NCBI GenBank assembly: GCA_963664085.2
Contig: CAXXLO010000002.1
Coordinates: 2,170,001-2,234,000, forward strand
Length of the DNA: 64,000 nt
Source: Bin5 sp022821545
Lineage (GTDB): Bacteria > Chloroflexota > Anaerolineae > Caldilineales > Caldilineaceae
Direction: 5' to 3'
The translations under genes were made by a program, and so were the position numbers. Of the stretch, positions 42,262-52,618 are shown piece after piece. The stretch's first letter is position 1. Every line of letters begins with the position of its first letter. The notes beneath the pieces were generated by a model. It made no database searches and was not told the origin of the DNA. It worked only from the letters and a program-made list of their open reading frames with translations.

Positions 42262-43500
42262 ATGCCATTCTCTCCCAAATCGATAGACAGCAAAGCCCTC
42301 CACGGCGGTGAAGCCCGCCGTTACGCCCCGCCCGCCGCGCCCGTCTCGGCCGCGCCCGTCGTCGGCGGCATCATCCCCAGCATCGGCTACGTCTACGAAG
42401 ACTCCGCCCACCTCGACAGCGCCCTCGGCGGCGCCCCCGACCTCTACGTCTACGGACGCTACGGCAACCCCACCGTCGCCGCCTTTCAGGACGCCGTCGT
42501 CGCCCTCGAATGCCACGACGTGCCCGAACGCGTCGGAGACCACTTCGCGCTCGCCGCCGGCAGCGGCATGGCCGCGATTCACCTCGCCATGGCCGCCTGC
42601 GGCATCCGCGCCGGCGCAACCGTCGCCGCCGCCCAGGACTGCTACGGCGCTACCTATTCGCTCGTCGACAGCCTCTGGCCCCGGTACGGCGTCAAGGGCC
42701 TCTTCGTCGACGCCACCGACCTCGCCGCCGTCGAGCGCCTGCTCGCCCGCGAAAAGCCCCTCCTTCTCATCGTCGAGACCATCTCCAATCCGCTTCTCAA
42801 GGTCGTCGACGTCCCCCGCCTGGCCCGGCTCTGCCGCGCCCACGACACCCTTCTGCTCGTCGACAACACCTTCGCCACCCCCATGCTATTCCGCCCCCTT
42901 GCCCACGGCGCCGACGTCGTCATCCACAGCGCCACAAAATACATAGGCGGCCATGGCGACGTATTGGGCGGCGTGGTCGCGGCCCGCAACGAGCTGCGTC
43001 CCGCCTTCTGGGACTATCTCAAAAAGACCGGCGCCAACCTCGGCCCCCACGAAGCCTGGCTCCTCCATCGCGGCATGAAGACCATGCCCCTGCGCGTCGA
43101 GCGCCAGTGCCGCAACGCCGCCGCCGTCGCCCAACAGCTCAGCGCCCATCCCGCCCTCGCCCGCGTCCGCTATCCCGGCCTGCCCGACCATCCCCAGCAC
43201 GAACTCGCCCGCGACCTCTTCGACGGCCCCGCCTACGGCGCCGTCGTCGCCCTGGAGCTCAAAGACGCCGCCCAGCCCGAAGTCTTCCGCTTCCTCGAAG
43301 CCCTCCAGATGGTCCAGCCCGCCACCACCGTCGGCGACATCTACTCCCTCGTCCTCTACCCCAGCCACGCCTCCCACCGCGCCCTCTCCCCGGCCCAGCG
43401 CGCCGCCGTCGGCATCTCCGACGGCCTCATCCGCCTCGCCGTCGGCGCCGAAGACCCCCAGGACATCGTCGCCGACATCACCGCCGCCCTCGAAAACTGA
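42262..43500 (+). CDS. Cys/Met metabolism PLP-dependent transsulfuration enzyme
   Basis: A 412-residue fold-type I PLP enzyme of the cystathionine gamma-synthase / gamma-lyase / methionine gamma-lyase family. The PLP lysine is in HSATKYIGGHGDVLGG (about residue 225). Other blocks are VYGRYGNPTVAAF near the N-terminus, LLVDNTFATPMLFRPL, and the C-terminal SLVLYPSHASHRALSP. It makes or breaks C-S bonds in cysteine and methionine metabolism; the subgroup cannot be fixed by eye. It is 41 bp downstream of mreB. Confidence 0.88.
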   Translation: MPFSPKSIDSKALHGGEARRYAPPAAPVSAAPVVGGIIPSIGYVYEDSAHLDSALGGAPDLYVYGRYGNPTVAAFQDAVVALECHDVPERVGDHFALAAGSGMAAIHLAMAACGIRAGATVAAAQDCYGATYSLVDSLWPRYGVKGLFVDATDLAAVERLLAREKPLLLIVETISNPLLKVVDVPRLARLCRAHDTLLLVDNTFATPMLFRPLAHGADVVIHSATKYIGGHGDVLGGVVAARNELRPAFWDYLKKTGANLGPHEAWLLHRGMKTMPLRVERQCRNAAAVAQQLSAHPALARVRYPGLPDHPQHELARDLFDGPAYGAVVALELKDAAQPEVFRFLEALQMVQPATTVGDIYSLVLYPSHASHRALSPAQRAAVGISDGLIRLAVGAEDPQDIVADITAALEN

Positions 43501-43558
43501 CAACCGCCCACCAAAAACCGCAGTTCACCAAAAACTAAAAACCGCCCTTAAACCGAGT

Positions 43559-43587
43559 TTGACAAACATTGGAAGATCACATACAAT
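43559..43587 (+). promoter_or_regulatory. Consensus promoter upstream of ridA
   Basis: TTGACA (43559-43564), a 17-base spacer and TACAAT (43582-43587), 98 bases before the RidA start. It is a near-perfect housekeeping promoter. Confidence 0.75.
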
Positions 43588-43685
43588 AGGCCACAACTTG
43601 CATTCATCCGGATTTCCCCAGCGCTTTCCAGTTGTCTGCAAACTTAAAAGGAACTGATTCAGCGCAAGTCCCGCTGAAACCCTGC

Positions 43686-44090
43686 ATGACCCAACAGATT
43701 ATCTTTACCGAAAAAGCCCCCGCTGCGATCGGCCCTTATTCCCAGGCCGTCGCCACCGAGCATCTGCTCTTCTCTTCGGGTCAGATCGGAATCCACCCCC
43801 TGACCGGTCAACTACGACCAGGCATTGTCGAACAGACCCACCAGGTCCTGGAAAACCTCGCCGCTGTCCTCGACGCGGCCGGCTCCAGCATGGACCGCAT
43901 CGTCAAGACGACGATCTTCCTGACCGACATGGCCGAATTCCCCACTGTGAACGAAATCTACGCGCAAGCGTTCCAGGATGAACCTCCTGCCCGTAGTACA
44001 GTGCAGGTTGCCGCACTGCCACTCGGCGCGTTGATTGAAATTGAGGTGATTGCATTACGCGCCAGTGGCGCCCCCGCCGGCGAAGCGTAG
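43686..44090 (+). CDS. ridA: RidA family enamine/imine deaminase
   Basis: A 134-residue protein of the YjgF/YER057c/UK114 family, which hydrolyses reactive enamines and imines formed by PLP enzymes such as threonine dehydratase. Markers are APAAIGPYSQAV, LLFSSGQIGIHP, and the C-terminal PARSTVQVAALPLGALIEIE, which carries the conserved Arg that binds the substrate carboxylate. I start it at the ATG at 43686, where family similarity begins; 18 further codons upstream are open. It follows a PLP enzyme gene, a sensible neighbour. No gene is seen in the 241 bp between this and rpsA. Confidence 0.9.
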   Translation: MTQQIIFTEKAPAAIGPYSQAVATEHLLFSSGQIGIHPLTGQLRPGIVEQTHQVLENLAAVLDAAGSSMDRIVKTTIFLTDMAEFPTVNEIYAQAFQDEPPARSTVQVAALPLGALIEIEVIALRASGAPAGEA

Positions 44091-44331
44091 TACCTTTCCA
44101 CAGAGAAGACAAAGTCAGTCTTCACGCCCCGTATACAGTTCAGAGCTGTGCAGTCCCCTGGCTTGCACTGAAACCTTTGTGAACAGAGCGCGCCCAACGC
44201 TGGCAGAACGGCGCTTGAGCAAAATCGGATCGACCTGGAGTTCGATTGTAAAATGGCTTTTTTCTAAACTGTCGACGTCAACACGGACCTGCCGTTAAAA
44301 TCTATACCTTATTGGAGGAAGTAAGACCGTC

Positions 44332-45654
44332 ATGTCTAACCACCACGCAGTAGCAGTAATGGAAGCACAACCGGATTTCCTGATGGAGGAGATCGACGCC
44401 GGACCGCCGCAGGACGACCATCCAATGGCCCTCCTCCTGCAGGAGTCCGACGATTCCTTCGTCAACCAGCCGCAAACGGGTGACATTCGCCACGGCGTCG
44501 TTGTCGACAAGCGCGCCGGCGAGCTTCTCATCGACATCGGCTACAAGTCCGAAGGCATCGTCACCGGCCGCGAAGTCGACCGCCTCGAAGGCGACTTCAA
44601 GGAAATGACCATCGGCGACGAAGTCCCCGTTTACGTAATGCGCGAGGACCGCGACGGCAACCTCCTCCTCAGCATCTCCCGCGCCCGGGCCGAGAGCGAC
44701 TGGAAACACGCCGAAGAGCTGCTCGAATCCCAGGACATGTTCACCGGCTCCGTCAGCGGCTTCAACCGCGGCGGCGTCATCGTGAAGATCGGCCAGGTGC
44801 GCGGCTTCGTCCCCGCCAGCCAACTCAGCAGCGAAAGTCAGTCCCAGCAGCTCACCGAAGGCGAACCCGACAATCGCTGGATGAAGCTGATGGACGCCGA
44901 GCTGCGCATGAAGGTCATCGACCTGGACCGCCGCCGCAACCGCCTCATCCTTTCGGAACGGGTCGCCATTCGCGAATGGCGCCGCGAGCAGAAGGAAAGA
45001 CTGCTTGAATCCCTGGAAGAAAACACCGTCTGCGAGGGCGTCGTCAGCAGCCTCGCAGACTTTGGCGCCTTCGTCAACCTCGGCGGCGCCGACGGCCTCA
45101 TCCATCTCAGCGAGCTCAGCTGGGGCCGCATCAGCCATCCCAAGGAAGTCGTCTCCATCGGAGAGAAGATCCAGGTCATGGTCCTCAACGTCGACCGGGA
45201 GCGCAAGCGTATCGGCCTCAGCCTGCGCCGTCTCCAACCCGAACCGTGGGAAACCGTGCCCGACCGCTACGAAGTCGGGCAGATCGTGCGCGGCGTCGTG
45301 ACCAAACTGGTCCACTTCGGCGCCTTCGCCCGCCTCGACGGCGACACCATTGAGGGCCTGATCCACATTAGCGAGCTGACCGAACGCCGCATCGCCCATC
45401 CCAGCGAAGTCGTCACCGAAGGCCAGGGCCTCGAACTGCGCATCATTCGCATCGATACCGGCAAGCGCCGCATGGGCCTCAGCCTCAAGCAGGTCGCGCC
45501 CGATGAGGCATCGGTCGAATTCGATTGGGAACCCGTTCCCCTCGAAGAAAACGGAGCCAACGCTGAGAACAGCGCAGATGCAGCCGCGCCCGAAGCCCAG
45601 GCTGAATCTGACAACCAGGCCGAAACGCCCGAGGTCGCCAAAGTACCGGCCTAG
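44332..45654 (+). CDS. rpsA: 30S ribosomal protein S1 (four S1 domains)
   Basis: RNA-binding ribosomal protein of 440 residues that helps unfold mRNA at initiation. Four S1/OB domains are visible, starting near residues 50 (GDIRHGVVVDKRAGELLIDI), 136 (GSVSGFNRGGVIVKIG), 232 (VCEGVVSSLADFGAFVNLGG) and 316 (GQIVRGVVTKLVHFGAFARL). The last two are the best conserved and end in GLSLRRL and GLSLKQV. Four domains instead of six is usual outside Proteobacteria. GGAGGA at 44314 precedes the ATG. The acidic Ala/Glu-rich tail is probably disordered. A clear terminator follows. Confidence 0.93.
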   Translation: MSNHHAVAVMEAQPDFLMEEIDAGPPQDDHPMALLLQESDDSFVNQPQTGDIRHGVVVDKRAGELLIDIGYKSEGIVTGREVDRLEGDFKEMTIGDEVPVYVMREDRDGNLLLSISRARAESDWKHAEELLESQDMFTGSVSGFNRGGVIVKIGQVRGFVPASQLSSESQSQQLTEGEPDNRWMKLMDAELRMKVIDLDRRRNRLILSERVAIREWRREQKERLLESLEENTVCEGVVSSLADFGAFVNLGGADGLIHLSELSWGRISHPKEVVSIGEKIQVMVLNVDRERKRIGLSLRRLQPEPWETVPDRYEVGQIVRGVVTKLVHFGAFARLDGDTIEGLIHISELTERRIAHPSEVVTEGQGLELRIIRIDTGKRRMGLSLKQVAPDEASVEFDWEPVPLEENGANAENSADAAAPEAQAESDNQAETPEVAKVPA

Positions 45655-45680
45655 TACCGGCTCTGCAGCGCCCATCTCGC

Positions 45681-45719
45681 AAAAAACGCGTCGGACACCG
45701 CGTCCGGCGCGTTTTTTTC
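45681..45719 (+). terminator. Intrinsic terminator of rpsA
   Basis: ACGCGTCGGAC and GTCCGGCGCGT form an 11-bp stem with one mismatch and a 4-base loop, flanked by A6 on the left and T7 on the right. It can act in both directions. Confidence 0.9.
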
Positions 45720-45724
45720 TGATA

Positions 45725-45754
45725 TTGACAAAATACAGCGGCCGTCGTTACAAT
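45725..45754 (+). promoter_or_regulatory. Strong promoter in the rpsA-clpC gap
   Basis: TTGACA (45725-45730), an 18-base spacer and TACAAT (45749-45754), immediately after the rpsA terminator. It is 356 bases upstream of clpC. Confidence 0.7.
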
Positions 45755-46109
45755 GTCATAGAGTCAACGGATGCACGTATGGCGCGCCCCAACGACCGCT
45801 CCGGCCCCCCACGCGCCGGTCCTGTCGACCGGCCCGCCAGCCCCGGAACCCCAACTGCACCTTAACCTTCCGACAGGCGCCAGCTCCTCTCCTCTCGCGA
45901 CCATGCGCTCGGACTCGCCTCCGAACCGTCCGCCGCCAACGATTTGCATTTAAGGCATCAACTCTTGCCGGACGACGGTCGTGGCCAGGGAGACAAACGG
46001 AATTCCGATTACGTCTGCCCGTCGATGTCTATGGTATAGTTGGTTCTGTCTGCTTGCTTTTCATAGGATTATGACGACTGAGGACTACGACGATTGAGGG
46101 AACCTACCC
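45755..46109 (+). other. Long leader or possible small RNA before clpC
   Basis: No convincing protein gene is present. A 60-codon proline-rich frame (45771-45953) has no ribosome-binding site and a shadow-like composition. A second -10-like TATAGT lies at about 46035-46040. A mini-frame MTTEDYDD (46071-46097) lies just upstream of clpC inside a duplicated segment. I see no CtsR-type or CIRCE-type operator. Confidence 0.45.
46070..46101 (+). repeat. 16-bp tandem duplication in the clpC leader
   Basis: TATGACGACTGAGGAC (46070-46085) is followed by TACGACGATTGAGGGA (46086-46101), 13 of 16 identical. The second copy supplies GAGGGA ahead of the clpC ATG at 46110. Confidence 0.8.
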
Positions 46110-48721
<2,612 letters not shown>

Positions 48722-48722
<1 letters not shown>

Positions 48723-48751
48723 CGGACCTGCCAACTGCGGACCTGCCAACG
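48722..48751. repeat. 15-bp tandem duplication at the clpC stop
   Basis: GCGGACCTGCCAACT (48722-48736) and GCGGACCTGCCAACG (48737-48751) lie directly after the stop codon and before the terminator. Confidence 0.85.
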
Positions 48752-48775
48752 ACCAACCGAAACCGCCGCAACAAG

Positions 48776-48801
48776 AAAGGACCCCATTCATGGGGTCCTT
48801 T
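48776..48801 (+). terminator. Intrinsic terminator of clpC
   Basis: AAAGGACCCCA-TTCA-TGGGGTCCTTT is a perfect 11-bp stem with a 4-base loop that runs into TTTT. The region from here to 48965 holds no supportable gene. Confidence 0.9.
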
Positions 48802-48965
48802 TCTATGCTCTTCCACCTTTTTGCATGCTGGCTCGATGGCTGGCCGTGCTGGGCGGGCCTCAAGCGGGGTTACACGGGACCTATCACCACACTCCTTCCA
48901 TTGCCAATACTGCGCCACATCGGTGAGCGCGGGGGCAAATGTTGCGTGTGACGACTTGAGGTATG

Positions 48966-49868
48966 TTAAGAATGATGGGCAAAGTCCTTATGCGATCTGC
49001 ATATGGTGCAAGTGCAGGAGTTCTTTGTGAAGTGTCTTACGGACACTGTGCGATTTCCTCGTTTTTGGGCTCTTTGGAAAACCAGATTAAAGAGTTGGCT
49101 TTCTGAATTTTCAATATATCGTCTGATAGCATAGGCACAAAGGTCGGCCATTTGTACCATGTAAGTTAGTTCGCTATCAACAAACATTGGTGTTTCAATG
49201 ACGTAATCTATGTGTGTCCAAAGTGTGCCATCACTCAAGAATGTCTTCATGAGTTTACTATGTTTTTCCGCCACGGATTGATTATTGTCGTGAATAATGA
49301 GTCCGTAGTGGGGATCGCGAGGATGGTTAGCTTTCAGAAAATGTTCGAATCGGGACACGATCTGTTCGAAAGCTTGCTCTTCAATTGTTCTTCTTGACCT
49401 AGCCGGGTCAAAAAACCCTTTGTCGATACACTCTGCGAATAGACGAACGTCATCCCAGCTTGATATAAGTTTCGCGATCTCTGTTATAACTTGCCGTCTC
49501 TCTTGCAAGGTTAAGTGGATATAATCATTAGTTCGGCGGAAAAATCTGAGCGTCTTCCTAGACTTACCATTGAGATTCTGTTTAAGTTTCTTAACCTTTC
49601 TTGTTCTCTGTATACCTACAGTGTTGCGACGGTCTGCAAACGTCATGGAATTGAATCCGGGAACAGATTCCTGCTCACGATACCTTTGCGCCATCCAAGC
49701 GACGTGTATTTCAGCCTCTTGCAGGTCATACTTGCTCTTGATGGTTTCGAGTTGTGTGAGATGGAATCTCCAGAACTCATCCGGTATTGAAAGGCCAGCT
49801 AGGACAAAGTGGGAGGTATTACCGGTGGATTCTGGCGTCCCTGATTCATCTATATAGCAAAGCTGCAT
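48966..49868 (-). CDS. DUF3800 domain-containing protein
   Basis: A 300-residue protein that begins MQLCYIDESG, the hallmark of DUF3800 (RNase H-like fold; acidic residues in YIDESG, HDNN and QMADLCAYAIRRY fit a metal site). DUF3800 genes are often found in mobile or defence regions and their function is not established. GGAGAAG precedes the ATG at 49868. The coding DNA is clearly less GC-rich than clpC and other neighbours, pointing to acquisition. A 12-codon N-terminal extension is possible but not conserved-looking. Confidence 0.8.
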   Translation of the reverse strand: MQLCYIDESGTPESTGNTSHFVLAGLSIPDEFWRFHLTQLETIKSKYDLQEAEIHVAWMAQRYREQESVPGFNSMTFADRRNTVGIQRTRKVKKLKQNLNGKSRKTLRFFRRTNDYIHLTLQERRQVITEIAKLISSWDDVRLFAECIDKGFFDPARSRRTIEEQAFEQIVSRFEHFLKANHPRDPHYGLIIHDNNQSVAEKHSKLMKTFLSDGTLWTHIDYVIETPMFVDSELTYMVQMADLCAYAIRRYIENSESQLFNLVFQRAQKRGNRTVSVRHFTKNSCTCTICRSHKDFAHHS

Positions 49869-50036
49869 CTGGTGACTTCTCCAATAGAAAAGAGTCCGAG
49901 CCAAGACAATAGTCCTGGGTGAGGCTCTGTGTAGGAGTCTCTAACTCGAACTCAACTCAAATGTACCATAGGCCACTAATGGTGTCAAAGCCAAATCTTC
50001 CTGCACCCTTCATATCAAAATGACATGAGATTGGGA

Positions 50037-50300
50037 CTACGTTGAGTCCGCGATGGCGTCCAGTTTGTTAGCAACGCTTCGAAGGTCTTCCGCGAGGGAC
50101 TTGCAGGCAATCTCTAGTAATTCGGTTGGTGTTTGGTTTGAGAGTTTTACTTCCACAGTTATTTCAACGTCGTTTTGAGTTGAGTCTACAAAGCCGGTGT
50201 GGAAGTTCACTCGTGCCATTCCCTTGTGAGTTGGAAGCCAAGGGTACTGGATGCTTCCAACTTGGATATCGACATCTTGTTTCAACGGAAAGTCGGCCAT
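50037..50300 (-). CDS. Small hypothetical protein
   Basis: An 87-residue protein with no recognised family. It looks beta-rich in the first two thirds (DVDIQVGSIQYPW, NDVEITVEVKLSN) and ends with an amphipathic helix (LLEIACKSLAEDLRSVANKL). AAAGGA about 10 bases upstream of the ATG supports it as a gene. It lies in the same less GC-rich insert as the DUF3800 gene, 168 bp upstream on the same strand. Confidence 0.55.
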   Translation of the reverse strand: MADFPLKQDVDIQVGSIQYPWLPTHKGMARVNFHTGFVDSTQNDVEITVEVKLSNQTPTELLEIACKSLAEDLRSVANKLDAIADST

Positions 50301-50436
50301 GAGTCTATGTCCTTTAGATTCTACAACTTGTGGTGGTCGCGGACGGGAAAGGAAAAATGAAGCTTATCAAGGTCCGGTGGCGATGTCAAGAGGTGAGGTC
50401 CAGCTTTTGGGGCCAAGCTCATATAATTCCAAAACA

Positions 50437-50468
50437 AAAAGGGGAAGGCGGACTCGCCTTCCCCTTTT
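50437..50468. terminator. Bidirectional terminator
   Basis: AAAAGGGGAAGGCG-GACT-CGCCTTCCCCTTTT is a perfect 14-bp stem with A/T-rich flanks. It ends the minus-strand secreted-protein gene at 50488. The 50301-50436 stretch has no gene. Confidence 0.9.
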
Positions 50469-50487
50469 CGCTGCACCTGCGGTTACG

Positions 50488-51144
50488 TTACCACTGTATG
50501 TAGTTCACGTTGTGGCCGGCGTCCAGCGTGAAGACGTAGGGCTTGTTCGTGTCGTACTCATTGTCCGGGTAATATGTCTGTACCCGCAACAGAACCTTTT
50601 CGCCTTCCGTCACGTAGTCGATCGTGACCGACTTGCCCGTCATCGGGTTAACCCCGCTGAATGTAATCTTGGGCGAGTCGGGCAGGAACGGACCCGGCTG
50701 CGCGCTGCCGTCGGCGCCGATGTACCAGTACTGCAGCCCGTCCGTCACCGAGCAGATCTGGGCCGGCCGCGCCGCGTGTTGGATGTGACAGTCGATTCCG
50801 GTGTAGACCGGCGTGGAAGCCGAACCACCACCATCGCCGTCACCATCCGGGTCGGATCCGACCGGCGGCGGCGTGTTCGTCCCATCTGGATTGTTTCCGC
50901 TTGGCGGGGGCGGCGTGTTGGAGTTCGGTGTGTTCGGCGCAGGATTGGCAGGAAGGTGAACGTCATGACCGCCTGCCGCGTTCTCGGCATCGGTGCAATG
51001 TCCGGAGTTGAGCGTTCCGTCCGGCATCTGGCAGTAGCCGGGCATATTGGGGTGGGCCTGTGCGGTCGCCGTCACTGCCAGCGCGCTCACTATCATCATC
51101 AGGGCCAAAACTATGCGGAAGGTCTTCATTCTAAAGGTCTTCAT
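50488..51144 (-). CDS. Secreted protein with Pro/Asp-rich linker
   Basis: A 218-residue protein with a Sec signal peptide (MKTFRMKTFRIVLALMMIVS, with a probable cleavage near TATAQAH). Then follow a Cys-containing segment (GYCQMPDGTLNSGHCTDAE), a low-complexity linker rich in Pro, Asn, Asp and Gly (residues ~65-115), and a C-terminal domain with two more Cys (DCHIQHAARPAQICSV) ending in VFTLDAGHNVNYIQW. Family unknown. The start is the upstream of two in-frame ATGs created by a 15-bp duplication; GGAG precedes it. A wholly antisense long frame extends this one to 52203 but is a shadow of the next gene. Confidence 0.7.
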   Translation of the reverse strand: MKTFRMKTFRIVLALMMIVSALAVTATAQAHPNMPGYCQMPDGTLNSGHCTDAENAAGGHDVHLPANPAPNTPNSNTPPPPSGNNPDGTNTPPPVGSDPDGDGDGGGSASTPVYTGIDCHIQHAARPAQICSVTDGLQYWYIGADGSAQPGPFLPDSPKITFSGVNPMTGKSVTIDYVTEGEKVLLRVQTYYPDNEYDTNKPYVFTLDAGHNVNYIQW

Positions 51145-51150
51145 TCTAAG
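51121..51150. repeat. 15-bp duplication creating two start codons
   Basis: GGTCTTCATTCTAAA (51121-51135) and GGTCTTCATTCTAAG (51136-51150). On the minus strand each copy contains AGAATGAAGACC, so the secreted protein begins MKTFRMKTFR with two in-frame ATGs. Confidence 0.9.
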
Positions 51151-51363
51151 AGTCTCCTTGATGTTTGTCCCGCCCCTGCGAAAGGATTCCTGGGCGGTGG
51201 CATGGTATAAAGACGCCGCGCCGCCGCCGCTTGTTCCCTCCCCTTTGCCTTTTTCCATCTGCGCGCCTATCATGAACTGTCCGCGCGCACTCTCTTCGCA
51301 TCCGCCGCGGAAACCTTCACGGAAACGATCACAGAAACAAACACTGATAGGAGAACAGACACA

Positions 51364-52251
51364 ATGAATGAGCGAGTCGGGTTCGTCGGGCTTGGCATCA
51401 TGGGACAAGGCATGACCCGAAACCTTTTGAAAGCCGGATACAGCGTGCGCGTCTGGAACCGCACCGCCAGCCGCATGGCCCCCCTCGTCGAGGCCGGCGC
51501 CGCGGCCGGGGACAGCCCCGCGGACGTCGCCGCCAACTGCGATATTACAATCGTCTGCGTCAGCGACACGCCCGACGTCCAGGAAGTCGTCCTTGGCGAA
51601 AACGGCATCCTCTCCGGCGCAAACGCCGGTTCCCTCGTCATCGACTGCAGCACCATCAGCCCCCAGGCCACAATAGAAATCGCCGCCAGGCTCGACGAAA
51701 AAGGCGTCAAGATGCTCGACGCCCCCATCAGCGGCGGCAGCGAAGGCGCCGCCAACGGCACCCTCAGCATCATGATCGGCGGCGATGCAGACCAGGTCGA
51801 ACGCGCCCGCGGCGTCTTCGAGGCCATGGGCAAGACCATCACCCACGTCGGCAAACAGGGCGCCGGCCAGACCGTCAAACTCGTCAACCAGATCCTTGTC
51901 GTCGGCAACTGTCTCGCCATGAGTGAAGCCCTCGTCTTCGCCCAGGCCGGCGGCGTCGACCTCGAAAAATGCCTCAACGCCGTCACCGGCGGCGCCGCCG
52001 GCAGCTGGATGCTCGCCAACCGCGGCCCCCAGATCATCGAACGCGACTGGCGGCCCGGCTTCACCATCAACCTTCAGCAGAAGGACGTCCGCCTCATCAT
52101 GCAGGAAGCCGACGCTCTCGGCGTCCCCGTCCTCCTGACAGGCCAGATCTTCAGCCTCTACCGTACCCTCCAGCAGATGGGGCTCGGCGAAGAAGGCAAC
52201 CACGCCCTCGTCAAGGCCATCGAAAACCTCAGCGGCGTGCAGGTCTCCTGA
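51364..52251 (+). CDS. NAD(P)-dependent oxidoreductase, 3-hydroxyisobutyrate dehydrogenase family
   Basis: A 295-residue beta-hydroxyacid dehydrogenase. The Rossmann loop is VGFVGLGIMGQGMTRNLL, the substrate loop DAPISGGSEGAANGTLSI, and the catalytic Lys lies in GQTVKLVNQ (about residue 172). The family includes tartronate semialdehyde reductase, 3-hydroxyisobutyrate dehydrogenase and glyoxylate/succinic semialdehyde reductases; the sequence does not separate them. AGGAGA precedes the ATG. It could reduce a semialdehyde arising from sugar-acid breakdown, which would suit the several dehydratases in the window. Confidence 0.9.
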   Translation: MNERVGFVGLGIMGQGMTRNLLKAGYSVRVWNRTASRMAPLVEAGAAAGDSPADVAANCDITIVCVSDTPDVQEVVLGENGILSGANAGSLVIDCSTISPQATIEIAARLDEKGVKMLDAPISGGSEGAANGTLSIMIGGDADQVERARGVFEAMGKTITHVGKQGAGQTVKLVNQILVVGNCLAMSEALVFAQAGGVDLEKCLNAVTGGAAGSWMLANRGPQIIERDWRPGFTINLQQKDVRLIMQEADALGVPVLLTGQIFSLYRTLQQMGLGEEGNHALVKAIENLSGVQVS

Positions 52252-52424
52252 CCCCCCATTAAATATCGCCCTGTATCACGTCCTGAATCGCGCCCGAACC
52301 TGTTCAAGCCCTCAAAAGCCCGGATGCCCGCGACCGCATTCGGGCAACCCTTCCCCTTTCCCCTGAAAGCGGTACGATTCACGTCCGATAGAACGATGAA
52401 CCGCCGCCGTCACCCCGAAAACCG

Positions 52425-52453
52425 TTGCGCCTCCCCTGCCCATTGTGTATAGT
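52425..52453 (+). promoter_or_regulatory. Possible promoter of the FN3 protein gene
   Basis: TTGCGC (52425-52430), a 17-base spacer and TATAGT (52448-52453). The leader to 52616 is about 155 bases and includes TGCATCGCT twice and the tandem array. Apart from these, the 364-bp gap shows no gene. Confidence 0.5.
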
Positions 52454-52559
52454 TGAAGTCACACTATGCATCGCTCGAAACCTGTGCATCGCTTATATCA
52501 GGGCCGCCTTGCCTCTGCCTTCGCCAGAGCGCAAGAAACTGCAAGACAGTGGACAAAAA

Positions 52560-52618
52560 GGACAGTGTAACCACTAAAGGACCAAGTGTAACCTCTAAAG
52601 GACAGTGTAACCACTATG
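52560..52618 (+). repeat. About 20-bp tandem array running into the FN3 gene start, three copies
   Basis: GGACAGTGTAACCACTAAA (52560), GGACCAAGTGTAACCTCTAAA (52579) and GGACAGTGTAACCACTATG (52600). The last copy ends with the start codon, and the preceding AAAGGA is formed at the unit junction. Confidence 0.85.

Noticed and set aside
45771..45953. 60-codon Pro-rich frame behind the TTGACA promoter
   Set aside because: It has no ribosome-binding site, and the Pro/Ala/Thr-rich composition is what random GC-rich DNA yields. Kept only as part of the leader description.
48821..49030. Short plus-strand frame after the clpC terminator
   Set aside because: No ribosome-binding site or recognisable sequence, and it overlaps the 3' end of the DUF3800 gene on the other strand.
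51145..52203. Upstream extension of the secreted protein gene to 571 codons
   Set aside because: The extension is antisense to the 3-hydroxyisobutyrate dehydrogenase-like gene, and the signal peptide with its ribosome-binding site begins at 51144.
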